A program made the position numbers and the translations under genes. Positions 27,527 through 36,687 of a stretch of 64,000 nt of DNA are shown here, piece by piece. Each line of letters begins with the position of its first letter. Position 1 is the first letter of the stretch. The notes under the pieces are model-generated. The model searched no databases. It was not told the DNA's origin and saw only the letters and a list, made by a program, of their open reading frames with translations. The DNA comes from Roseiarcus sp963833955 (GTDB lineage Bacteria; Pseudomonadota; Alphaproteobacteria; Rhizobiales; Beijerinckiaceae), in contig CAWHZY010000001.1 in NCBI GenBank assembly GCA_963833955.1, forward strand, positions 82,408 through 146,407, written 5' to 3'.

Positions 27527-27694
27527 TCACCCATCTCCATTTCGGCGGTGCTCGACGTGCAAGGTCGATAACCCGCGGGGAACCGTCTCGACGTCCGGTG
27601 GAGGCCGGCCCTTGCCGAGAATCCCAACAGAACGCAAAAAGTCCCATGCGCTCGAAAATGGCGCCGGGACCCAGAACGACTTCAGGATGGGCGG

Positions 27695-27722
27695 GATGTA
27701 GAGCGTAATTTACGCTTGTCAA
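27695..27722 (-). promoter_or_regulatory. Putative promoter for rpsM-rpsK-rpoA-rplQ
   Basis: On the minus strand TTGACA (27722-27717), a 16-base spacer and TACATC (27700-27695) form a sigma70-like pair about 170 bases before the rpsM start. The -35 is perfect and the -10 weak. It fits the need for a local promoter, because the usual upstream ribosomal genes are missing. Confidence 0.5.
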
Positions 27723-27801
27723 GGGAAAAGTGAGGCCGTGAGCCTCGCTCGAGTGAATCACGGCCGGACTGCCGAGAAGCGCGCCTCGCCGCCGCAAGCG
27801 T

Positions 27802-28023
27802 CTAGGGATCACGCCTCCTCACGCGCCAGCGGTTAGCCGCCACCAGCGTCCAAACGGCCTCTACAAGGCCAAATGGCCACGCGCCCTGCGGGAAGCCGTA
27901 GACAGAGCCAAGCGCGCACGCGCCGGCAAAGGCCAGGCTGTACCATGGGCTTCGATCCTCAAGCGCATAGAATATGAGCATGGCGGTGACCGCCGCGAGG
28001 CCAAAAACTGTCAGGGCGTCCAT
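27802..28023 (-). CDS. Small inner-membrane protein of unknown function
   Basis: A 73-residue protein with two or three hydrophobic helices: LTVFGLAAVTAMLIFYALEDRSPW, YSLAFAGACALGSVYGFPQGAWPFGLVEAVWTLVA, then the basic tail NRWRVRRRD. Similar small proteins (ALEDRSPW, QGAWPFGLVEAVW) are widespread in Rhizobiales and other bacteria, without a known role. The ATG at 28023 is used; a TTG at 28035 would add four residues. No clear ribosome-binding site precedes either. Confidence 0.65.
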   Translation of the reverse strand: MDALTVFGLAAVTAMLIFYALEDRSPWYSLAFAGACALGSVYGFPQGAWPFGLVEAVWTLVAANRWRVRRRDP

Positions 28024-28231
28024 GGCTTGGTGCAAAGCGCAAGAGCCCGCTTTTGTCCAGCTGTCAACGCCGACCCGCGAGATCGTCCCGCTTTTTACGG
28101 CTGGCGTGTTTTCTGTTCAACGCCACGCGCCAGGCCCCTCGCAATATCGCCCAATTCCCTCTATAGCCGCCGCAAGTAGACGGAAAATCACAGGCGACGG
28201 CGCTCCGCTCGCCTCCAAAGGAGTTCCCCTC

Positions 28232-29140
28232 ATGGCAACCATCTTTTCCGTGCGCTCGCGCACGGCCGCCGCTGCGTTCGCGCTCAGCCTTGGCGCGGTC
28301 TTGACTTTCGCTGGGCCCGCGCTGGCTGATCCGAAGGTGCTGGCCAAGGTCGATGGCCAGCCGATCACCGATCAGGATGTGGCCGACGCGATGACCGACA
28401 TCGGCCCTGGCCTGCCGCAGAAGCTCGAAGGAGCCGCCCGGCAGAAGTACGTGCTCGACTATCTCATCGATCTCAAGCTCGCGGCCAAGAAAGCCGAGGC
28501 CGACAAGCTGACCGGATCGCCCGAATTCGAGCGCAAGCTCGCCTATTATCGCGATAAACTGGCGATGGAGCAGCTGCTCGGCTCCGTCGGCAAGGCCGCC
28601 ACGACCGAGGAAGCGGAGCGGAAGGCCTATGACGACGCGGCCAAGGCCGAGCCGCCGCAGCAGGAAATCCACGCGCGGCACATCCTGCTGCCGACCGAGG
28701 ACGAGGCGAAAAAGGCGCTGGCGCGAAGTCAAGGGCGGCGAGGACTTCGCCAAGGTCGCGACTGAGCTCTCCAAGGATCCGTCCGGCAACGGCGGCGATC
28801 TCGGCTGGTTCACCAAGGACCGCATGGTGCCCGAATTCTCTGACGCCGCCTTCAAGCTGAAGGAAGGCGAGATCTCGGATCCCGTCAAGACGCAGTTCGG
28901 CTGGCACATCATCAAGATCGAGGGCGTACGCACCAAGAGCTTCCCCCCTTCGAGCAGGTCAAGGACCAGGCCGCCCGCTACGTCTCCCAGAAGGCTGAGC
29001 AGGACGCCATTCTCCAGCTCCACAACGCGGCCAAAATCGAGCTGTTCGACGCTGACGGCAAGCCGCTGCCGCCCGAGGCCCCAGCGATGGATCCAGGCAA
29101 GGCGCCCCCCGCCAGCCCCGACAAGCCGAAGACGCCCTGA
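28232..29140 (+). pseudogene. PpiC/SurA-type peptidyl-prolyl isomerase, two compensating frameshifts
   Basis: Periplasmic parvulin foldase. Signal peptide (AAAAFALSLGAVLTFAGPALA), SurA-like N-domain (VDGQPITDQDVADAM, YLIDLKLAAKKAE), then the parvulin domain HARHILLPTEDEAKKALA, EVKGGEDFAKVATELSKDPS, GGDLGWFTKDRMVPEFSDAAF, DPVKTQFGWHIIKIEG, and a Pro-rich tail ending PDKPKTP. One base appears inserted near 28729 and one C missing from the C-run at 28943-28948. Because they cancel, total length remains a multiple of three (about 302 residues). AAAGGAG precedes the ATG. Probably intact in the organism. Confidence 0.85.
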
Positions 29141-29201
29141 CCTCGGATTAGCTCACGCGGGAGCGGGCTCGCCCGCTCTCTTTTCTGCTCCGGAAACGCT
29201 C

Positions 29202-30443
29202 ATGGCCGCTCCCGCTCCGCTCTCGCCGCTGGCGCCCAAAACCTATCCCGACCTTCCGCCGATCGCCGGCGTTCGTTTTGCGACAATCGCGGCGGGGGTG
29301 CGCTATTCGGGGCGAACCGATGTCATGATGGCGCTGTTCGACCGGCCGGCGGCGGTCGCGGGCGTGTTCACACGCTCGAAGTGCCCCTCGGCGCCAGTCG
29401 ACTGGTGCCGGGAGCATCTCAAAGGCGGGAATGCCCGCGCGCTGATCGTCAATTCCGGCAACGCCAATGCTTTCACCGGCGGTGTCGGCGCAGCCGCGGT
29501 CGCCCATGTCGCCGACGCGGCCGCCAAGGCGATCGGCGCGGCGCCAAACGAAATCTTCATGGCCTCGACCGGCGTTATTGGCGAGCCGCTCGACGCGACG
29601 CGCATCACGCGGGTCATCGACACGCTCATCGCCAACGCGCGCGAGGACACGCTGCTCGCCGCCGCCAAGGCGATCATGACCACCGACACCTATCCGAAGA
29701 TCGCGACCGCCCGCGTCAAGCTGGGGAACAGCGAAGTCGTGATCAGCGGCATCGCCAAGGGCGCGGGCATGATCGCGCCCGACATGGCGACGATGCTGGC
29801 TTACGTGTTCACGGACGCGGCCATCACGTCGGGCGCCCTGCAGGCGATGCTGTCGAAATCGGTGGAGCGCTCGTTCAACGCGATCACCGTCGACAGCGAC
29901 ACCTCGACCTCCGACACGCTGATGCTGTTCGCGACCGGCGCGGCCAGGAACGCGACGCCAATTGAAGACGCCGCCGATCCGCGCGCCGCCGGGTTCCGTC
30001 GCGCGCTCGACAAGCTCCTGCGCAATCTGGCGCAACAGGTGGTGCGCGACGGCGAGGGCGCGCGCAAGTTCATTACGGTCAACGTGGAGGGCGCGGCGAC
30101 CCGCAAGGCGGCGAAGCGCATCGCGCTCTCAATCGCCAACTCGCCCTTGGTCAAGACCGCCTGCGGAGGCGAGGACGCCAATTGGGGTCGCGTGGTGATG
30201 GCGGTCGGCAAGGCGGGTGAGAAGGCCGAGCGCGACAAGCTCGACATCTATTTCGGCAAAACTCGCGTCGCCCGTCGGGGTCTGCGCGATCCCGATTACG
30301 ACGAAGCGGCGACGTCTGCTTACATGAAGCGGGACTCGATCGAGATTACCGCGGATCTCGGCATCGGCCGCGGGCGCGCCACGGTGTGGACCTGCGACCT
30401 CACGAAAGAATATGTCGCGATCAACGGCGACTATCGCTCGTGA
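29202..30443 (+). CDS. argJ: Bifunctional glutamate N-acetyltransferase / amino-acid acetyltransferase
   Basis: A 413-residue arginine-biosynthesis enzyme that recycles the acetyl group from N-acetylornithine to glutamate. The self-cleavage site is visible in GAGMIAPDMATMLAY, with Thr197 as the new N-terminal nucleophile of the beta chain. VNSGNANAFTG (oxyanion region), CGGEDANWGRV and the terminal KEYVAINGDYRS are family signatures. The stop overlaps the GTG start of the downstream mutT-like gene. It follows the PpiC gene by about 60 bases. Confidence 0.97.
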   Translation: MAAPAPLSPLAPKTYPDLPPIAGVRFATIAAGVRYSGRTDVMMALFDRPAAVAGVFTRSKCPSAPVDWCREHLKGGNARALIVNSGNANAFTGGVGAAAVAHVADAAAKAIGAAPNEIFMASTGVIGEPLDATRITRVIDTLIANAREDTLLAAAKAIMTTDTYPKIATARVKLGNSEVVISGIAKGAGMIAPDMATMLAYVFTDAAITSGALQAMLSKSVERSFNAITVDSDTSTSDTLMLFATGAARNATPIEDAADPRAAGFRRALDKLLRNLAQQVVRDGEGARKFITVNVEGAATRKAAKRIALSIANSPLVKTACGGEDANWGRVVMAVGKAGEKAERDKLDIYFGKTRVARRGLRDPDYDEAATSAYMKRDSIEITADLGIGRGRATVWTCDLTKEYVAINGDYRS

Positions 30444-30841
30444 GGCTTGTCCTCGTCGTCGCGGCGGCGTTGATCGACGCCGACGGACGCGTGCTGCTTG
30501 CCCAAAGACCAAAAGGCAAAGCGCTCGAGGGCCTTTGGGAGTTCCCGGGCGGGAAGGTCGACGCCGGCGAGGGGCCGGAGGACGCGCTCATTCGTGAACT
30601 TAAGGAAGAGCTCGGCATCACGGTCAAAGCCGACTGCCTCGCGCCGCTGACCTTCGCGAGCCACGCTTATTCCGACTTCCACCTCCTGATGCCGCTCTAC
30701 ATCTGTCGACGCTGGGAGGGTTTCGTCCAGCCGCTCGACGGTCAGGCGCTGAAATGGTCGCGGCCGAAGGACCTGAGATCCTACCCGATGCCGCCGGCGG
30801 ACACGCCGCTCATCCCGCATCTCGAGGACTTGCTGGGGTAG
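30440..30841 (+). CDS. mutT: MutT-type Nudix hydrolase (8-oxo-dGTP diphosphatase)
   Basis: A 133-residue Nudix enzyme. The Nudix box is complete (GGKVDAGEGPEDALIRELKEELGI, GX5EX7REUXEEXGU). RVLLAQRPKGKALEGLWEFPGG and the late LKWSRPKDL match MutT proteins that cleanse 8-oxo-dGTP from the nucleotide pool. It starts with GTG overlapping the argJ stop (GTGA), so it is translationally coupled, an arrangement common in Rhizobiales. Confidence 0.93.
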   Translation: MRLVLVVAAALIDADGRVLLAQRPKGKALEGLWEFPGGKVDAGEGPEDALIRELKEELGITVKADCLAPLTFASHAYSDFHLLMPLYICRRWEGFVQPLDGQALKWSRPKDLRSYPMPPADTPLIPHLEDLLG

Positions 30842-30852
30842 CGGCGCCGCCC

Positions 30853-31365
30853 TTAAGGGGACGTAGCCCAGGCCTTGTATTCGTCGTCGGATACGGACGG
30901 CGATTTCTTGACGAAAGCCACCACCGACCAAATGTCCTGATCGGACGTCCCGGCAAGGCCGAAGCTCGGCATGCCGGTGAACTTGATGCCGTTCTTGATC
31001 GCCCAGAACAATTGCGACGCGGTCCGCTCCTTCGCCATCACCTTGAGATCGGCTGGCGTCGGCTTCAGCCCTTCGGACCATTTGGCCCAATTGGCGTCCG
31101 GCGGTCCGCCGTGACAATTGACGCACCCGATCGTCGCGTAGATGCGAGCGCCGGCCTTAACCGTCTGGGGATCGTCGAGATTGGCGGGCGGCGTTTCCGT
31201 CCCATGCGCGACGACCGAGGCCCCTCTCGCGCTCGCCAGCGCCCAATCGACGATCGCGGGATTATCCGCGGTCTGGGCAACGTTGTAGAAGCCGCCGAAG
31301 AAATAGATCGCCGCGCCAATGGCGGCGATGATCGCGAGCGCGCCAATAAGAGCGAGGAACCGCAT
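30853..31365 (-). CDS. Membrane-anchored mono-haem cytochrome c
   Basis: A 170-residue c-type cytochrome. The N-terminal hydrophobic helix (FLALIGALAIIAAIGAAIYFF) likely acts as an uncleaved membrane anchor. Haem attachment is at CVNCH (about residues 81-85), and the likely axial Met is in GIKFTGMPSFG. A C-terminal helix (DIWSVVAFVKKSP) completes the fold. GGAGG precedes the ATG. It is probably an electron carrier to a periplasmic oxidase or dehydrogenase; its partner is not in the immediate neighbourhood. Confidence 0.88.
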   Translation of the reverse strand: MRFLALIGALAIIAAIGAAIYFFGGFYNVAQTADNPAIVDWALASARGASVVAHGTETPPANLDDPQTVKAGARIYATIGCVNCHGGPPDANWAKWSEGLKPTPADLKVMAKERTASQLFWAIKNGIKFTGMPSFGLAGTSDQDIWSVVAFVKKSPSVSDDEYKAWATSP

Positions 31366-31450
31366 CAGTTAGCCTCCAGCCCCTGTCGATCGCCACCGCT
31401 TGGACGCCCGGCGATCGCAACTTAAGCATCCGCCCGGGCACGGCCGAGGG

Positions 31451-31855
31451 TCAAGCCCCAAACAGAGCCACGCCTTCGGCGGCGGCCGCCCTTTCGAGGG
31501 CGTGATCGAGGGTCGCCAGGGGCAACGCTTGCCGCTTGGCCAATTCGAGGTAGGCGGCGTCGAAAACGGTAAGCTTGCGCTTGCGGGCGAGAGTCATGAG
31601 GCTCGCGTCATCTCCAGCGGGCTCCAATCGAATGGGCAACAACGCAAGATCGCGAAGGAACGCGGCAGACATCGCTTCGCTAATGCGGTTTCGCCGCTCA
31701 CTCACGAGAAGCGCGTTGCGAATCTCATAATGGAGAAGGTTAGGAGCGCGCGTCTCGACGCGCGTCGCCGCGTCGAACGCCGCTTCGACGCGCGGATCGG
31801 GCTTTTCGTCGAGAAACCATGCGGCCAGAATCGACGCGTCAACGACGAAACTCAA
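31451..31855 (-). CDS. vapC: VapC-type PIN-domain toxin
   Basis: A 134-residue PIN-domain ribonuclease, the toxin of a type II toxin-antitoxin pair. The acidic Mg-binding residues are D6 (FVVDASIL), E44 (LHYEIRNAL), D99 (TVFDAAYLELA) and D117 (LATLDHAL). The start is a TTG that overlaps the antitoxin's TGA (TTGA), which ties its translation to the antitoxin. The length is typical. Confidence 0.88.
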   Translation of the reverse strand: MSFVVDASILAAWFLDEKPDPRVEAAFDAATRVETRAPNLLHYEIRNALLVSERRNRISEAMSAAFLRDLALLPIRLEPAGDDASLMTLARKRKLTVFDAAYLELAKRQALPLATLDHALERAAAAEGVALFGA

Positions 31856-32103
31856 TATTTGTGCCCTTCGTGGCGGCTCGCAAGGATTTCGGCAAGCGGC
31901 GCCTTGCGAGTCTTCTCCCGCAGCGCCTTCAGTCGCTTGATCGCCTCGGCGATCTCGGCCGCGCGTCGGTCCGTCTCGGGGACCACCCGGGCGATCGTTT
32001 TGCCGTGGCGAGTGATGCGGACAGTGCGCCCGCGCTCGACTTCGTCCAGAAGCTCGGCCCATTTGGCCTTCGCTTCAGAGGCTTGATATTCGAGAATGTC
32101 CAT
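31852..32103 (-). CDS. Phd/YefM-type antitoxin
   Basis: An 83-residue antitoxin: MDILEYQASEAKAKWAELLDEVERG with RTVRITRHGKTIARVVP is the Phd/YefM DNA-binding fold, and the charged C-terminal helix (AIKRLKALREKTRKAPLAEIL) is the toxin-neutralising part. It precedes and overlaps the VapC toxin gene. Like relatives, it should repress its own operon. The ATG at 32103 begins at the family start; upstream in-frame codons are ignored. Confidence 0.87.
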   Translation of the reverse strand: MDILEYQASEAKAKWAELLDEVERGRTVRITRHGKTIARVVPETDRRAAEIAEAIKRLKALREKTRKAPLAEILASRHEGHKY

Positions 32104-32208
32104 CGTGATATCGACCAGTCGATTTGACCGGTCAATATTGGCGCCTTTCACGCTCGATGGCAATGAACTGCAAACCTCCGCTTAACCTTTCCATGGCGCC
32201 ATCCTTCC

Positions 32209-33170
32209 GTGAGTAAGCCTCCCGCCGAATTCCCGGTTCTCCCCGCCGCGCCCGACCTCGCCGCGGCGGTCGCCGCCTGGCTTCACCATCTCGCCCACGA
32301 GCGCCGCCTGTCAGCAAGCACGATCGAGGCTTATGCCCGCGACGCCAGGCAATACCTCTCATTTCTCGGAAAACGTTTCGGCGCGCCGCCGGGCATCGGC
32401 GATTTCACCGACTGCGCGCCGGGCGACCTGCGCGCCTTTCTCGCCCACCGGAGAGCGGAAGGGGTCGAGGGCCGCTCGCTGCAGCGCGCGCTCTCCGGCC
32501 TTAAATCGCTCGCCCGCCATATCGCCCGCGAAGGCGGGCAAACCGCCGCGGCGCTCGGGGCCGTCCGCGCGCCCAAGGCGGGGCGGCGCCTGCCCCGGCC
32601 CTTGAGCCCGACAGACGCCAAGGCCATGACCACGACCGCATTGCGTGAGGGCGAAGAGCGCGAACCCTGGGTGCTGGCGCGCGACGCCGCGGTGCTGGCG
32701 CTCTGTTACGGCGCGGGCTTGCGCATCTCGGAGGCGCTCTCGATCCGACGCGCCGACGCGCCGAGTCGGGGAAACGGACGCCGTCACGATCGTCGGCAAG
32801 GGCCAGAAGTCGCGCTCGGCGCCGATCATTCCGCCGGTGCGCAAGGCGGTCGAGGACTATTTGTCGCTTTGCCCCTACGCTCTCAAGCCCGCCGGCCCGC
32901 TGTTCGTCGGCGCGAAAGGCGGACCCTTGTCGCCGCGCATCGTGCAACTGGCGATGGCGCGGATGCGCGGCGCGCTCGGCCTGCCCGAAACCGCGACGCC
33001 GCACGCGCTCCGCCATTCCTTCGCCACCCATCTTCTGGCTCGGGGGGGAGATCTTGCGCACCATCCAGGACCTGCTCGGCCACGCCTCGCTGTCCACGAC
33101 GCAGGTCTATACGGGCGTCGACAGCGCGCGTCTGCTTGCGGCCTACCGCTCCGCCCATCCCAGGGCATAA
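32209..33170 (+). pseudogene. xerC: Tyrosine recombinase XerC, two single-base frameshifts
   Basis: Site-specific recombinase resolving chromosome dimers at dif with XerD. The SAM-like N-domain (WLHHLAHERRLSASTIEAY, FLAHRRAEGVEGRSLQRALSGLKSL) and catalytic domain are complete across three frames: YGAGLRISEAL (Arg), IVGKGQKSRSAPI (Lys), HALRHSFATHLLARGG (His-Arg), LLGHASLSTTQVYTGV (His and the nucleophile Tyr). One base is extra near 32765 and one G is extra in the run at 33044-33050. Total length is a multiple of three plus two, as expected. GTG start. XerC is normally needed, so sequencing error is the likely cause. Confidence 0.88.
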
Positions 33171-33247
33171 AGAGACGCTCCCTCCTATCGACGACCTCTG
33201 GCGCGAGCCTTATGAAGGCGGCGCAAAATCCAAAGAGGTCAAAATCC

Positions 33248-34144
33248 ATGTCCGGCAAGCGCATTGTGTTCACCGGCGGAACCGGCAAAGCCGGCCGCCA
33301 CGCCGTTCCGCATCTCGTCGCCCATGGCTATTCCGTCCTCAATGTCGACTTGAAGCCGCTCGACCTGCCGGGCGTGCCGACCCTGATCGCGGACCTCACC
33401 GACAATGGCCAGGCGTTCAACGCGCTGACCACCCATGCCGACTTCGCCGGCTTCGACGATGGCCGTCCGCCGAGCCCGCCCGACGCGGTCGTGCATTTCG
33501 CCGCCATCCCGCGGGTGCTGATCGAGCCCGACAACGTCACTTTCACCACGAACGTCACCAGCACCTACAACGTCATCGAGGCGGCGATGAAGCTCGGCGT
33601 GCGCAAGGTCATCATCGCGTCGAGCGAGACCACTTACGGCGTCTGCTTCGCGGAGGGGGACAAGGACTTCCATTCGTTTCCGCTCGAGGAGGACTACGAC
33701 GTCGATCCGATGGATTCCTACGGCCTGTCCAAAGTCTGTAACGAGAAGACCGCGCGCGCTTTCGCCATGCGCTACAAGGCCGACATCTATGCGCTCAGGA
33801 TCGGCAACGTGATCGAGCCGCATGAATACGGGCCGTTCAAGGGCTATGCCGCCAACCCGCCGATGCGCAAGCGCAACGCCTGGAGCTATATCGACGCACG
33901 CGACCTCGGCGAGATCGTGCGCCTGTGCGTCGAGAAGGACGGGCTCGGCTTCCAGGTTTTCAACGCGACCAACGATACGATCACGCTCAACATGTCCACC
34001 AGGGAGGCGCTGAAGCAGGTGGCGCCGAAGACGCCCGTCACGCGCGAGATGGGCGAGTTCGAAGCGCCCTTGTCGAACCGCAAGATCCGCGAAGTGCTGG
34101 GCTTCAAGGAGGCGCACAACTGGCGGACACACGTGGGCGGTTAA
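33248..34144 (+). CDS. NAD(P)-dependent epimerase/dehydratase (extended SDR)
   Basis: A 298-residue extended short-chain dehydrogenase. The cofactor motif is VFTGGTGKAGRHAV (GxxGxxG), the catalytic Ser/Tyr-Lys appear as ASSETTYG and YGLSK, and Rossmann DAVVHFAAIPRV is present. Family members act on nucleotide sugars or uronates; the RHAVPHL and LNVDLKPLD pattern resembles uronate-dehydrogenase-like or UDP-glucose 4-epimerase-like proteins. The substrate is undefined. AAAGAGG precedes the ATG. Confidence 0.85.
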   Translation: MSGKRIVFTGGTGKAGRHAVPHLVAHGYSVLNVDLKPLDLPGVPTLIADLTDNGQAFNALTTHADFAGFDDGRPPSPPDAVVHFAAIPRVLIEPDNVTFTTNVTSTYNVIEAAMKLGVRKVIIASSETTYGVCFAEGDKDFHSFPLEEDYDVDPMDSYGLSKVCNEKTARAFAMRYKADIYALRIGNVIEPHEYGPFKGYAANPPMRKRNAWSYIDARDLGEIVRLCVEKDGLGFQVFNATNDTITLNMSTREALKQVAPKTPVTREMGEFEAPLSNRKIREVLGFKEAHNWRTHVGG

Positions 34145-34375
34145 ATCCGTGGCTGCGGGAAAGTCTCTCGTTCCGAAGAGTTGTTGCCTTCATCGCCCGC
34201 TTGTAAATCAGGGAGACCGGGGTTTTTCGTAGTCTTCGGCTGAAGCTGACCTAACGGAGAACCCCGACCCCTCGATTTGACCTGGCCGTCATGACGACGA
34301 TATATTCGCGTGATCGGTTGTATTTTCTTGTGACCTTTTCAAAAGGCCGCTCGGGGTCGATGAGGGGACGCCGCC

Positions 34376-35899
34376 ATGGGTATGGGTTGGGAAAAGCTGT
34401 TCAAGAACAACCCGACGCCAGCAAACAACTCGCGCGCCCTCGTCATCCGCCATGAGCCGGGGCAAGAGGGCCCCTCCGCCAATTCCGGCCCCGTCATCAC
34501 CAGTCTGGGGGCCCTCGCGTCCGGCGATCACGGACCCAGCGGGGAAGCGACGCCGAAATCGCTGAAGGTCGCGCGCACTTTCAACTCGATTGGCCGACGC
34601 AACGAAGGTTTGCGCACGCATCTCGACGGCATCGAGCTCTCATTCCGCAATATCGAGGCCATCCGAACTCAGTTCTACGAAGCCCTGGGTCCGATCGATC
34701 AGACGCTGATCGAGATCGAGCGAACGAAAGTCGCCCACCTCGATACGGAGCGCAAGTTCGAAGGGTTGAGCGAAGCGCACGAGCGCTTGCGGGCTGACCA
34801 CGCCGTTTTGATGCTCGACCGCGATGCGCTGGGCATTCGACACCAGGAAGCATCGGAGCGGCTGAAGGATGTCGAGAAGGCGCTTGCCGCCGCCGAGGCC
34901 GCCGCCTCCGAGGCTCGAGCCGGGCTAGCAGAGCGGAAGGCGAAACTGGAGCGCACCGAGCGGGAGCTCGAAGACAATAAACGGCGCCTGCACACAGTTA
35001 GCGAACAACTGCCGGCGATTCGGGCGGAGTTCGGCGCCAAGGAGAAGCGCCTTCAAGAGGTCGAGCAGCAGCGGGCGGCCCTGCAGGACCAGAATGCTCT
35101 CATGGCGCAGGAGAACAAGACGCTGCGCGCGAGGAGCGAAGAGATCGTGGCCAACAGCTCGAAGCTCAACAGGCAAGTGAGCGACCTCGAGGGCCGACGC
35201 GACGATCTGACCCGGCGCGTGGAGGAGCTTGAGGCGACATTGGCTCAGGAGCGCGCAGCCCACGCCAAGCTCAAAGCCGCTCACCTCGACGCCGCCGAAT
35301 CGAACCGGCTGACCGCATCGAACCTGCGAGAAGAGCTTGGCGCGATGGCGTCGCGATCGGAAGCGGCCGAGAAGCTTCTGGCGGAAGCGCGCGGAAGCTT
35401 ACGCGAACGCGAAGCTGAAATTCGCGGTTTCGAGCAGCGGGCGGTCGAAAGCGCGCTTGCCGCAAAATCCAGAGACGCGGTGCTCGCCGATGTCGAAAAG
35501 GACCTCGCGGCAACGCGTGCCTCGCACGCGGAAGTCGACGCCGTCCGCGCGACGCTCGATCAGCGATCGGCCGAGCTGGCCAAGGCGTTGGAGGCGAAGA
35601 GCGCGGCCTTGCAGCGCGCCGAGCAGAAGATTGCCGCGGTCGAAGGTCGCATCGTCGAGCAGAACAAGACGATGGAGTCGGAGCAGGAGGAGTTCGAGGC
35701 GAGACTGGCGAAGCTCAAGGAACAGCTTGAGGCCGAACAATCGGCTCGATCCTTCGCCGAAGGCGCGTTGCAGGCCGCGCGACAGGAACGCGGCTCCCGA
35801 CGCCACGAGACTGAAGCCGCCCCGGGCGCCTCGCCGAAAGAACCGCCAACTCCGGCCAATGAGGGCGCGCGCGACAAGATCACCCGCCTGCGCGGCTGA
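34376..35899 (+). CDS. Long coiled-coil protein, possibly crescentin-like
   Basis: A 507-residue protein without signal peptide or membrane segment. Residues 1-60 are low-complexity (NNPTPANNSRALVI, GPSGEATPK). From about 75 a conserved-looking start (RTFNSIGRRNEGLRTHLDGIELSFRNIEAIRTQF) leads into nearly continuous heptad coiled coil to ~480 (LERTERELEDNKRRL, LNRQVSDLEGRRDDLTRRVEELEATL). The tail is short and charged (GARDKITRLRG). Length and architecture resemble Caulobacter crescentin, the filament that curves cells, but long coiled coils match many unrelated proteins, so this is tentative. Single gene; GAGGGG upstream of the ATG. Confidence 0.75.
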   Translation: MGMGWEKLFKNNPTPANNSRALVIRHEPGQEGPSANSGPVITSLGALASGDHGPSGEATPKSLKVARTFNSIGRRNEGLRTHLDGIELSFRNIEAIRTQFYEALGPIDQTLIEIERTKVAHLDTERKFEGLSEAHERLRADHAVLMLDRDALGIRHQEASERLKDVEKALAAAEAAASEARAGLAERKAKLERTERELEDNKRRLHTVSEQLPAIRAEFGAKEKRLQEVEQQRAALQDQNALMAQENKTLRARSEEIVANSSKLNRQVSDLEGRRDDLTRRVEELEATLAQERAAHAKLKAAHLDAAESNRLTASNLREELGAMASRSEAAEKLLAEARGSLREREAEIRGFEQRAVESALAAKSRDAVLADVEKDLAATRASHAEVDAVRATLDQRSAELAKALEAKSAALQRAEQKIAAVEGRIVEQNKTMESEQEEFEARLAKLKEQLEAEQSARSFAEGALQAARQERGSRRHETEAAPGASPKEPPTPANEGARDKITRLRG

Positions 35900-36687
35900 G
35901 CCGGCGCCGCTGCGTCGAAGGCGTTCGCCGGAGCCCTCGGATAGAAAAATCGGCAATTTCTTGCCAGTTTCGCTGGTGCGTGATATTGTTTTTCAGAAAT
36001 CGGTTCAACCCGGCTGCTTCTCGATGGCTGTACGGGACGACGGAGCAACGAGGAGAGAAGCAACTCGCTAACCGCGCCGCAAACCATTGAAATCGCTTAA
36101 AACCAACTCGTTAACTCACCTGCGTGCCGACGACGACAGACGAACAATTCGGGGCTCTGCGCAACTCATCGCGCTCAAACCGGCGCAACGGCGCGGACGC
36201 GCATTCGCGCTTCGGCCATAAGGCGATGATCGGTTCCGATCATCGAGTCTTGGTATAAGTTGCGTAAAAGCGCAGCCAAGCCTTTGGGATGATTGCGCCG
36301 CGTAACTTTGTGCGCGGCGGCCCGGAATGGCAAAGGTCAAAGATAGCGTGGGCCCCGGCGCGCTTCGGCGGAACGGGGCCCTGTTCGCGGTCAGCGAAAC
36401 TTCTGGGATGTTGCAGATGATAATCGGAGACGGACACGCTTGGCCTTCGCGCGCCAACTCCGCAAATGTTTGTCAGTGATGTTCAGAACGTCCTTCCGCT
36501 CTGGCATTTGGGGCGGTGATGGACGTTTGACCCTGTTCGTCCAGGGTCCCTACTCTTGGTCCGGCGGAGTCATGGCTACCCCGACTTTCTGCCGCTCCAA
36601 GGGGATCGAGCGGCGGCCGCGTCGTCCTCAAATTGCCTGTTCATGACGACGCGATGACATTGTGCCCCCGAGGCCGCGGCTGTCAAA
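35900..36687. other. Long intergenic region holding repeat copy 2
   Basis: Between the convergent ends of the coiled-coil gene and maeB. Apart from the dispersed repeat at 36164-36256, only short open frames without recognisable products were seen on either strand. No hairpin-T-run is obvious. Confidence 0.5.
36164..36256 (+). repeat. 115-bp dispersed repeat, copy 2 of 3 (5'-truncated)
   Basis: Matches copy 1 from ACTCATCGCGCTCAAA to the terminal TTGGTAT, including the GATGATCGG/CCGATCATC hairpin. It lacks the first ~22 bases, including the ATACCAA end and one hairpin arm. Confidence 0.88.

Noticed and set aside
36116..36457. 113-codon minus-strand frame in the long gap before maeB
   Set aside because: It runs through the dispersed repeat and has no recognisable product or ribosome-binding site.
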